From: Brevundimonas sp.
Lineage (GTDB): Bacteria > Pseudomonadota > Alphaproteobacteria > Caulobacterales > Caulobacteraceae
Direction: 5' to 3'
Assembly (NCBI RefSeq): GCF_027487935.1
Contig: NZ_JAIYCP010000001.1
Span: 1-38,651, forward strand
DNA: 38,651 nt
In this document: in pieces, positions 19,317 to 26,221 of the stretch
Layout: every line of letters begins with the position of its first letter
Numbering within the stretch: the first letter of the stretch is position 1
Program-made: the position numbers and the translations under genes
The notes under the pieces: generated by a model
What the model was told of the DNA's origin: nothing
The model's database searches: none
What the model saw: the letters and a program-made list of their open reading frames with translations, nothing else

Positions 19317-19330
19317 CGCAAACGCTTGCG
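19317..19330. promoter_or_regulatory. Dyad just upstream of ctaC
   Basis: A perfect CGCAA-N4-TTGCG inverted repeat lies about 29 bases upstream of the preferred ctaC start, in the 255-base gap to padR. A nearby GAATC is a CcrM-type GANTC site. It could be a regulator site or a leader hairpin for the cta cluster, but no known consensus is matched. Confidence 0.3.
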
Positions 19331-19542
19331 AGTGAATCGCAATCACCTGCCGGGGCCCTTTGGCCACAGCAGTAGTTCGGGCGGTCCATATCGCCCCCTC
19401 CGGCGCTTGCCAAGCGATTGCCGATGGATTGAACGCCGCAGGGGGTGCGCAGGCCCGGATTAATTCTCCGTCATGTTATGACAGCTACCTTGTGTTGCCA
19501 GATACCTTGCGATACGTCTCGGCATCAGAAGGAGGGCTGACA

Positions 19543-19929
19543 GTGCCTGAAGCCATTGAGATACAGCTGAAGAAGGGGGTGCTGACGCTATGCGTCCTGG
19601 CCCTGCTGAACCGGCATGACAGCTATGCCTATGAGATCGCCTCCACCCTCTCGGATGCGATCGATATGGGTGAAGGGACCATCTATCCGCTGATGCGGCG
19701 GATGCAGTCCGACGGACAGGTGGAGACCTATCTGGTCGAATCGCCGTCCGGGCCGTCGCGCAAATACTATCGCCTGACCGATGCCGGCCGCCGGGCGCTC
19801 GACGCCCAGACGACCGAGTGGCGCGCCTTCGCCCACGCGGTCGAATCCGTTCTCGACGGTGCGACACCTGTCGCAGCCGCCGCCGGGACCACCGAAGACG
19901 TCACTGCCGAAAGGGGAGCTGAACAATGA
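19543..19929 (+). CDS. PadR family transcriptional regulator
   Basis: A 128-residue winged-helix repressor. It starts with IQLKKGVLTLCVLALLNRHDSYAYEI, then DMGEGTIYPLMRRMQSDGQVETY and SRKYYRLTDAGRRAL, the standard PadR N-terminal DNA-binding domain, with only a short C-terminal helix and an acidic tail (PadR-s2 type). The start is GTG at 19543 with AGGAGG 7-8 bases upstream, the clearest Shine-Dalgarno here. The stop overlaps the DUF1700 gene as ATGA, the arrangement seen in many PadR-DUF1700 pairs, so it probably represses its own operon. Confidence 0.94.
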   Translation: MPEAIEIQLKKGVLTLCVLALLNRHDSYAYEIASTLSDAIDMGEGTIYPLMRRMQSDGQVETYLVESPSGPSRKYYRLTDAGRRALDAQTTEWRAFAHAVESVLDGATPVAAAAGTTEDVTAERGAEQ

Positions 19930-20513
19930 CCCGCGCCGAATTCATGGGCCGGTTGAGGCGGGGCCTGGTCGGCATGCCGGCCGCCGCCGCCGCCGACATC
20001 GCCTCGGACTACGAAATCCATTTTGAGGACGGCCTCGCCGCCGGGCGCTCGGAAGCCGAGGTGGCGGCCGCGCTCGGCGATCCCGATCGGCTGGCCCGCG
20101 AGCTGAGGGCCGAAGCCGGCGCCCAGCGCTGGCATCAGGAAAAGAACCCGTCCGCCGCCGTGGCCGCCATCTTTGCGGTCCTGGGGCTGGGTGCGATCAG
20201 TATCCTGTTCCTGCTGCCGATCCTGATGAGTGTGGTCGGCGTTCTGTTCGGCCTGTTCATGGCCGCCATCGGCGTCTTCATCGCCGGTGGTGCCATCATG
20301 GTCGCCGGACCCTTCGCCGGCTTCCCGGGCGGTCCCGCCGCCGCCATCCTGGCCGGACTGGGCCTGATGGCGGGGTCGACAACCCTGGCCGCCCTGACCG
20401 CCGTTCTGACCATCTGGCTGATCAACGGTGTCGTCTGGTTCGCCCGCCTGCACTACCGGCTGCTCAAGCCGGCGCTGAACACCCCAACCCAAGACGCGGC
20501 CCAGGAGAGCTGA
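19926..20513 (+). CDS. DUF1700 (HAAS domain) membrane protein
   Basis: A 195-residue protein. The N-terminal 70 residues (TRAEFMGRLRRGLVGMP to EAEVAAALGDPDRLARELR) form the HAAS domain of DUF1700 proteins, which is often encoded after PadR regulators and resembles a membrane-attached signalling helix bundle. Three hydrophobic stretches follow (about 85-120, 105-135, 148-175), so the protein is in the inner membrane. It overlaps padR by 4 bases and ends two bases before the next gene. Activity unknown; HAAS proteins are thought to control PadR or neighbouring transport functions. Confidence 0.9.
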   Translation: MTRAEFMGRLRRGLVGMPAAAAADIASDYEIHFEDGLAAGRSEAEVAAALGDPDRLARELRAEAGAQRWHQEKNPSAAVAAIFAVLGLGAISILFLLPILMSVVGVLFGLFMAAIGVFIAGGAIMVAGPFAGFPGGPAAAILAGLGLMAGSTTLAALTAVLTIWLINGVVWFARLHYRLLKPALNTPTQDAAQES

Positions 20514-20515
20514 AG

Positions 20516-21292
20516 ATGATCAAGACCCTTTTCATCATCGCAGGTGCCGGCGTTGTGCTGGCGACCGGCTCACTCCTCGGGGCGGCCGCCCTGGCCGGGG
20601 GCGACCTCCGGCACAATGACTGGACCTGGTCCCTGGTCGACAATGACGTCGGCAGCGACGACTTCCGGATGGAGCGCGGCGGAAGCCAGCCCGAGGTGAC
20701 CCGCACCCTGACCTGGGCCGGCGGCGACCGTCTGCAGATCGAGGTCCCCGGCGAGGTCGTCTATGTCCAGGGTGCCAATCCCGGCATCGTCGTCACCGGG
20801 CCGAAAGACCTCGCCGACCGTATCCGCGTCGTCGGCGACCGCCTGACCCTGGATGAAGAAGACGGCTCCGCGCATGGCTACATCCGCTGGAACGGCCACG
20901 GCTTCCATGTCTGGAGCGCAGAGGACCGGATCAAGGTCACGGTCACGGCCCCGGCCGTCACCAGTTTCGATCTGGTCGGTTCCGCAGACCTGGAGCTTCG
21001 CGACTATGACCAGCCGCAGCTGAACCTGATCCTGTCCGGCTCGGGCGATGTCACGGGGGGCGGCGCGGCCCGCACGGTCCGGATCGATGTGTCCGGCGCG
21101 GGCGACGTCGATCTGACGGCCCTGAACACGGTGGACGCCGATGTGCAGGTTTCGGGCTCCGGCGATGTCCGGGTCGGTCCGACCGGCAAGGCGGTGGTGG
21201 ATATCTCGGGCTCCGGCGATGTCGACCTGACCCGCAGGGCGGCCGAGGTGAGGCGCACGCTTTCCGGGGACGGCGATATCGACGAAAACTGA
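20516..21292 (+). CDS. DUF2807/DUF4097-like secreted beta-helix protein
   Basis: A 258-residue protein with an N-terminal hydrophobic segment (about 5-25) and a long beta-repeat domain. Recurring GSADLEL, GSGDVTG, GAGDVDL, GSGDVRV and GSGDVDL units, spaced about 20 residues apart, match the head-GIN/DUF2807 pattern predicted to form a right-handed beta-solenoid. It is exported or anchored by its N-terminus. With PadR and DUF1700 upstream it looks like the output of that unit; the starting ATG follows a GGAG site two bases after the upstream stop. The ligand or partner is unknown. Confidence 0.85.
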   Translation: MIKTLFIIAGAGVVLATGSLLGAAALAGGDLRHNDWTWSLVDNDVGSDDFRMERGGSQPEVTRTLTWAGGDRLQIEVPGEVVYVQGANPGIVVTGPKDLADRIRVVGDRLTLDEEDGSAHGYIRWNGHGFHVWSAEDRIKVTVTAPAVTSFDLVGSADLELRDYDQPQLNLILSGSGDVTGGGAARTVRIDVSGAGDVDLTALNTVDADVQVSGSGDVRVGPTGKAVVDISGSGDVDLTRRAAEVRRTLSGDGDIDEN

Positions 21293-21331
21293 CCCGGTGA
21301 CGCGGGGACGGTCAGCCCCTACTTAGGCACC

Positions 21332-22762
21332 ATGACCGTCCCCGTATCCCTCCCCGCGATTCTCGATTCCGCCGAAGTCGGTGCCGATGAGGCCCTGACC
21401 CTCCTGCAGGAGGCCCTGACCGGGGCCGATGACGGCGAACTGTTCCTGGAGCGGTCCGAGCTCGAATCCCTGGTGTTCGACGACGGCCGGCTGAAATCCG
21501 CCGCCTATGACGCCAGCGAGGGCTTCGGCCTGCGGGTGGTGGCGGGCGAGACCGCCGGCTATGCCCATGCCAATGAGATCAGCGGCCCCGCCATCCGCCG
21601 CGCCGCCGAGAGCGCCGGCCTGGCCCGCTCCGGCCATGCCGGGATCACCGCCGAGGGCCCGCGCGCGACCAACCAGCAGCTTTATGCGCCGGTAGACCCC
21701 CTCGCCTCGCCTGCCTTCTCCGACAAGATCGCCCTGCTGACCGAGATCGACGCCTGGGCCCGGGCCCGCGATCCGCGCGTCGTTCAGGTGTCGGCCAGCA
21801 TGGTCGGCGAGCGGCGTCACATCGAGATCCTGCGCGGCGACGGCCGCCGCGTCACCGACATCCGCCCGCTGGTCCGGCTGAACGTATCGATCACCGTCGA
21901 GAAGGACGGCCGACGCGAGAGCGCCTCGTCCGGGGCCGGCGGCCGGGCCGGGTTCGAGACCTGGATCGCGCCCGACCGCTGGCAGTGGCAGGTCGATGAG
22001 GCCCTGCGTCAGGCCCTGGTCAATCTGGAAGCCGTCGACTGCCCCGCCGGCGAGATGGATGTGGTGCTGGGCGCGGGCTGGCCGGGCGTGCTGCTGCATG
22101 AGGCCATCGGCCACGGTTTCGAGGGCGACTTCCACCGCAAGGGCAGTTCGGTCTTCACGGGCATGATGGGCAAGCGGGTCGCCGCGCCGGGCGTCACGGT
22201 CGTCGACGACGGTTCGATTGCAGGCCGTCGCGGCTCCCTGTCGGTCGATGACGAGGGCACGCCCACCTCGCGCACCGTCCTGATCGAGGACGGCATCATG
22301 GTCGGGCTGATGCACGACCGGCTGTCGGCCCGTCAGCTGGGCGCGAAGGCCACCGGCAACGGCCGGCGCCAGTCCTTTGCCCATATGCCGATGCCGCGCA
22401 TGACCAACACCTTCATGGAGGGCGGCAAGGACTCCCAGGCCGACATGATCGCCTCGACGAAGCGGGGGCTCTATGCCGCCAATTTCGGCGGCGGCCAGGT
22501 GGATATCACCAACGGAAAGTTCGTCTTCCAGTGCACCGAGGCCTATCTGATCGAGGACGGCAAGATCACCGCGCCGGTGCGGGGCGCGACCCTGATCGGT
22601 GACGGGGCCACGGCCCTGCAGCATGTGCAGATGATCGGTGACGACTTCGCCTTCGATCCGGGCGTCGGCGTCTGCGGCAAGGCCGGTCAGGGCGTGCCGG
22701 TGGGCATCGGCCAGCCGTCGCTCAAGATCGCCGGGCTGACGGTGGGGGGGACGGCGGTCTGA
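21332..22762 (+). CDS. tldD: Metalloprotease TldD
   Basis: A 476-residue cytosolic protein. The zinc motif HEAIGH sits in VLLHEAIGHGFEGDF (about 252-263), and the C-terminal CTEAYLIEDGKI region carries a conserved cysteine ligand of the TldD family. Upstream are FGLRVV, AYGYAH-type (here AGYAHAN) and RRHIEIL segments. TldD works with TldE (PmbA) to degrade unfolded peptides and to process peptide antibiotics such as microcin B17 and the CcdA antitoxin; tldE is not in this window. Start at 21332 has no strong ribosome binding site but is the only family-length start. The stop abuts the second TTAGGGC repeat. Confidence 0.96.
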   Translation: MTVPVSLPAILDSAEVGADEALTLLQEALTGADDGELFLERSELESLVFDDGRLKSAAYDASEGFGLRVVAGETAGYAHANEISGPAIRRAAESAGLARSGHAGITAEGPRATNQQLYAPVDPLASPAFSDKIALLTEIDAWARARDPRVVQVSASMVGERRHIEILRGDGRRVTDIRPLVRLNVSITVEKDGRRESASSGAGGRAGFETWIAPDRWQWQVDEALRQALVNLEAVDCPAGEMDVVLGAGWPGVLLHEAIGHGFEGDFHRKGSSVFTGMMGKRVAAPGVTVVDDGSIAGRRGSLSVDDEGTPTSRTVLIEDGIMVGLMHDRLSARQLGAKATGNGRRQSFAHMPMPRMTNTFMEGGKDSQADMIASTKRGLYAANFGGGQVDITNGKFVFQCTEAYLIEDGKITAPVRGATLIGDGATALQHVQMIGDDFAFDPGVGVCGKAGQGVPVGIGQPSLKIAGLTVGGTAV

Positions 22763-22802
22763 GGGCTTGGGGATTAGGGCTTAGGGCTTAGGGATTAGGG
22801 GT
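22763..22802. repeat. TTAGGGC/TTAGGGA repeat, left arm
   Basis: Starting right after the tldD stop, units of GATTAGGG, TTAGGGC and TTAGGGA follow each other, ending in a G-rich spacer. The unit is that of the array at 1-97, in a degenerate form. The right arm at 22868-22927 is its inverted counterpart. Confidence 0.9.
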
Positions 22803-22867
22803 TGGCGGTGGGGGGTTGGGAGATCGAGACCGTGAAGGTGTCCTGCCCGGGTCTGTCCGGTCCGCTT

Positions 22868-22927
22868 CCCTAATCCCTAATCCCTAATCCCCAAGCCCTA
22901 AGCCCTAAGCCCCAAGACCTAAGCCCT
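22868..22927. repeat. CCCTAAT/CCCTAAG repeat, right arm
   Basis: Reverse-complement units CCCTAAT and CCCTAAG run for 60 bases. Part of the arm (CCCTAATCCCCAAGCC) pairs exactly with the beginning of the left arm, so a hairpin with about a 65-base GC-rich loop can form between the convergent tldD and TraB-like genes. It may act as a terminator; it has no coding potential. Confidence 0.9.
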
Positions 22928-22938
22928 GCCCCACACCC

Positions 22939-23895
22939 CTACTTCCACTCCGGCCCCACCACCTCAAAGCCGCGGGCCTCGAGGCCGTCCAGAACGCCGC
23001 CCTCCTCGGCCAGCAGACGGATCGGGGCAACGCCCATGATCACGCCCGGCGAGACCAGGGCCGTCTCGATCGCGGCCGCCCACTGCTGACGCAGCTGCGG
23101 TGCGATCTCGGGATCACCCCAGGGCCAGCACTGGTTCAGGGCCCGGTCGATCGGTGAGGCGACCACATCGGCGACGCGCAGGGCGCGCCAGTCCTCGGCC
23201 CGGATACGCGCGGAGTCAGGCCCCTGCTCAGCCGCCACGATGGCCGCCTCGACACAGGGCACATGGGTCGTCTGGGGGGCGGTGATCAGGCTTTCGACCA
23301 GTTCGTCGCCGCGGACCGTGCCGACCGGCCGGACCGGAACCCGCGCGCGGCGCGCGGCCCGGCGGATGACGTCCATGGCGTCGTCTCCGGATCGGCCGGC
23401 CCGGTAGCCGGCCTTGTCCTGCATCAGCTGGAAGCCGACCAGCAGCAGGCTTTCGGTCCGCCAGTCCTGATTGCGCTCATCGGCCATGATCGCCTCCAGC
23501 CGCGCCTGGTAGTCCGGCGTCAGATAGTCGGCCGTGGTCTGGCCCTGGGGCATCATGCCGATGGTGCGGGCCCGCCAAATGATCCGGAAAATGTCGCTGA
23601 CAGAGACCCGCCCCTCCTGCGGGGACAGGATCTGGTTGGAGCGCGCCGCGGCCGCCTCGAGGTCGTCGGGACGCCAGGCCAGGTCGCGCGGAATGCCGGT
23701 GATGGCCCCGACGAGGATCAGGGTGCTGTCGCCTCGCGTAACCGTCCACATCGGGGCACCGGACCGCCGGGCCAGGACCACGATCTCATCCAGTTCCGCC
23801 ACCTGAGGCTCCGCCGTCTGGGCAGCGGACCGGTCCGGGAGTCCCGCCCCGATCAGCATGATCAGGAACGAAACGGCGATGGCCAATTTTCTCAC
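22939..23895 (-). CDS. TraB/GumN-like protein lacking the conserved histidines
   Basis: A 318-residue exported protein with an Ala-rich signal peptide (cleavage near SAAQ, about 25-26) and no transmembrane helix after it. The layout (a WTVTRGDSTLILVG strand near the N-terminus, a DDLEAAAARSNQIL helix, the C-terminal LEARGFEVVGPEWK) is that of TraB/GumN proteins. The family's two GxxH motifs appear here as GAIT (in VGAITGIP) and GVAP (in MGVAPIRLL), so both histidines are gone. The start is GTG with AAGGCGG upstream. It is divergent from the TonB-receptor-like gene, sharing a 171-base gap. A pseudo-enzyme is a reasonable guess. Confidence 0.7.
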   Translation of the reverse strand: MRKLAIAVSFLIMLIGAGLPDRSAAQTAEPQVAELDEIVVLARRSGAPMWTVTRGDSTLILVGAITGIPRDLAWRPDDLEAAAARSNQILSPQEGRVSVSDIFRIIWRARTIGMMPQGQTTADYLTPDYQARLEAIMADERNQDWRTESLLLVGFQLMQDKAGYRAGRSGDDAMDVIRRAARRARVPVRPVGTVRGDELVESLITAPQTTHVPCVEAAIVAAEQGPDSARIRAEDWRALRVADVVASPIDRALNQCWPWGDPEIAPQLRQQWAAAIETALVSPGVIMGVAPIRLLAEEGGVLDGLEARGFEVVGPEWK

Positions 23896-23958
23896 AACGA
23901 TACCCGCCTTGATCCAATAGAATTGAGTAACAATACGCCTTCTTCAGAACATCATTCT

Positions 23959-23972
23959 TACATTTCTGTAAT
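23959..23972. promoter_or_regulatory. TTACA-N4-TGTAA dyad in the divergent gap
   Basis: A perfect 5-4-5 inverted repeat lies in the AT-rich gap between the TraB-like gene and the first receptor-like gene. It could be an operator serving both. The dyad sits about 95 bases upstream of the receptor start and about 64 from the TraB-like start. Confidence 0.45.
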
Positions 23973-23981
23973 AATGACTTC

Positions 23982-24012
23982 GATTTAATGCATCTGTCTG
24001 TCTTGTAACTGG
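23982..24012. promoter_or_regulatory. 31-bp shared upstream element, copy 1
   Basis: It begins CGATTTAAT and ends in CTTGTAACTG, and matches copy 2 (26143-26173) at 26 of 31 positions without a gap, while the flanking bases do not match. TTTAAT looks like a -10 box, so the element may be a promoter plus initial transcribed region, or an operator. It lies 55 bases upstream of the receptor start. Confidence 0.6.
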
Positions 24013-24066
24013 AGAGTGGAGCGACAGAACGCCACAGCTTCGTCACACGACGAGGGGAATTCTGCA

Positions 24067-26109
24067 ATGACCAAGACCATCCTGCTGGCGACGACGGCCA
24101 TCCTGCTGACCGCAGGCACGGCCGCCGCCCAGACCCCCCCGTCGTCGCCCGCGGCCCCGGCGGCGGACGCCGCCCAGCAGGGCGTCCTGGTCTTCACCCC
24201 GGACTTCTTCGCCGACCAGCGACCGAACACCGCCCTCGACATGGTCGGCCGCGTTCCCGGCTTCTCGGTCCAGGACGGCGACGGCTCACGCGGCTTCGAG
24301 GGTGCGGTCGGCAACATCCTGATCAATGGATCGCGCCCCGCCTCCAAGAACGACACCGGCTCCTCGGTCCTGTCGCGGACCCTGGTCGCCCAGGTCGAGC
24401 GCATCGAGCTGATCCGGGGCGGGGCTCCGGGCATCGATATGCAGGGCTATGCCGTCGTCGTGAACGTCATCACCCGGAGTCAGGCCAGCACCGAACAGAT
24501 CCTGACGGCCAATATGGCCTTCTTCGAGGGCGGCACCGATCGCGGCTTCGGCCAGTACCAGTTCACCCGCCGCAATGGCGACCGGGTCTGGGGCTTCACC
24601 CTCGCCGACGGCGTCGCGATCAACGATTCCAGCGGCGTGGGCCGTGTCATCCGCCGCGACGCAAACGGGGCCGTGATCCGCGACGAGGGCTACTACGACG
24701 ACCAGACCGGCGGCGGCCAGGCCGCGCGGGTCAATTTCGCCGACGCCTTCATGGGCGGCAAGATCGACCTGACCGCCCGGATCGACCGGAATGACTACAG
24801 CCAGTTCAGCCTGCAGGACGGGCCGACGATCCTCCGCGACAACCGCTATGCCGAGAAGGGCACGAGCGGCGAGGTCGGCGCGGTCTTCACCCGTCCCATG
24901 GGCGCGGGCCTGTCCTCCGAGACCCGCTTCATCCGCGAGTGGAGCGAGGAGGACGGGGCCTCAACCTCGAGGACCACCGTCGCCGGCGTGGCCGGCTCCG
25001 AGCAGCGCTTCGAATCCATCGAAGAGGCCTCCGAGACCATCCTGCGCTCACTCCTGCGCTGGGAGCGGTCGCCCTCGGTCACGCTCGAGGCCGGCGGCGA
25101 GATCGCCTACAACATGCTGGAGGTCGACCAGGCCTTCACCGACGGCGGCGTCAACATTCCGCTGCCGTCTGACCAGATCATGGTCGAGGAGACGCGGGGA
25201 GAGCTGTTCGGCAAGGCGACCTGGCGCGTGCGGCCGGACCTGAATGTCGAAGGCGGACTGCGGCTCGAGGCCTCGACCATCACCCAGTCCGGCGATGCCG
25301 ACCAGGAGAAGAGCTTCTATTTCGCCAAGCCGCGCCTGCAGCTGACCTGGACGCCGCGGCCGCAGAATCAGCTCCGGTTCCGCTTCGAGCGCGACATCGG
25401 CCAGCTGGACTTCGGCGACTTCGCAGCGGGGGCAGACCTGGAAGACGAGCAGGTGTTCGGCGGCAATGTGAACCTCGAGCCCGAGGAACGCTGGATCTCC
25501 GAACTGACCTATGAGCGCCGGTTCCTCGGCGACGGCATCCTTTCCATCGGCTACCGCCACGACGAGATCATCGGCGTCATCGACCGCCTGCCCTTGCCGA
25601 TGGGCCTGTCGGCGGTCGGCAATATCGGCGACGGGACGCTGGACCAGCTGGCCGTCAACTTCGTCCTGCCGCTGGACTGGACCGGGTTCTCCGGCGGTCA
25701 GTTCCTGTTCCGGAACACCTGGAACGAAACGGCAGTGACCGATCCGACCTCGCGGGAAGAGCGCCCCATTTCGGGCGTCAGGCCGTCCCAGCCGATCTTC
25801 GCCCTCTCCCAGGACATCACCAGCTGGAAGATCAACTGGGCGGTGACCTATATCGAGAGCCTGCGCCAGTTCAACTATGCCCCCGACCAGGTCTCGGGCT
25901 TCGCCGGCAGCGACTATTTCGAGGCGAACATCGAATACAAGCCGACGCCGACCCTGGCGATCCGGGCCCAGGTCAATGTCTGGAACGACTTCCAGGGCGA
26001 ACGCACGGTCTTCGCCGACCGCTCGCCGGCCCGCCCCGTCGCCTTCACCGAACTGCGCCCCTCGGACCCGCGCACCTTCTGGCAGATCCGGGTGCGCAAG
26101 ACGTTCTGA
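24067..26109 (+). CDS. TonB-dependent receptor-like outer-membrane protein, copy 1
   Basis: A 680-residue protein with a signal peptide (MTKTILLATTAILLTAGTAAAQ, cut near residue 22), an Ala/Pro-rich linker, a plug-like domain (about 40-150, with LDMVGRVPGF, NILINGSRPA and IELIRGGAPGIDMQG) and a beta-barrel-type remainder ending in VRKTF with a terminal phenylalanine. The LIRGGAPGIDMQG element and NxxVNV follow-up match TonB receptor plugs. No classical TonB box is evident; GVLVFTPDFF after the linker may take its place. Barrel is short (about 500 residues). The ATG has AGGGGAA 8 bases upstream. It is paralogous to the next gene, and the substrate is unknown. Confidence 0.88.
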   Translation: MTKTILLATTAILLTAGTAAAQTPPSSPAAPAADAAQQGVLVFTPDFFADQRPNTALDMVGRVPGFSVQDGDGSRGFEGAVGNILINGSRPASKNDTGSSVLSRTLVAQVERIELIRGGAPGIDMQGYAVVVNVITRSQASTEQILTANMAFFEGGTDRGFGQYQFTRRNGDRVWGFTLADGVAINDSSGVGRVIRRDANGAVIRDEGYYDDQTGGGQAARVNFADAFMGGKIDLTARIDRNDYSQFSLQDGPTILRDNRYAEKGTSGEVGAVFTRPMGAGLSSETRFIREWSEEDGASTSRTTVAGVAGSEQRFESIEEASETILRSLLRWERSPSVTLEAGGEIAYNMLEVDQAFTDGGVNIPLPSDQIMVEETRGELFGKATWRVRPDLNVEGGLRLEASTITQSGDADQEKSFYFAKPRLQLTWTPRPQNQLRFRFERDIGQLDFGDFAAGADLEDEQVFGGNVNLEPEERWISELTYERRFLGDGILSIGYRHDEIIGVIDRLPLPMGLSAVGNIGDGTLDQLAVNFVLPLDWTGFSGGQFLFRNTWNETAVTDPTSREERPISGVRPSQPIFALSQDITSWKINWAVTYIESLRQFNYAPDQVSGFAGSDYFEANIEYKPTPTLAIRAQVNVWNDFQGERTVFADRSPARPVAFTELRPSDPRTFWQIRVRKTF

Positions 26110-26142
26110 GTCAGCGCCTCCGGACCGCCCCGAACCTGACGG

Positions 26143-26173
26143 CGATTTAATCCACCTGTCCGGCTTGTCACTG
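26143..26173. promoter_or_regulatory. 31-bp shared upstream element, copy 2
   Basis: It begins CGATTTAAT and ends in CTTGTCACTG, at 26 of 31 positions the same as copy 1, and lies 49 bases upstream of the second receptor-like gene. Its presence between two co-directional genes argues that the second gene has its own promoter. Confidence 0.6.
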
Positions 26174-26221
26174 TATGCGCGGCCGGATGTCGGTCACCCT
26201 TGCCCGGCAGGAGAGGGATCG

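Noticed and set aside
23982..24012. PHO box for PhoB
   Set aside because: TGTC motifs are present but are not in the 11-bp-spaced direct repeat needed.
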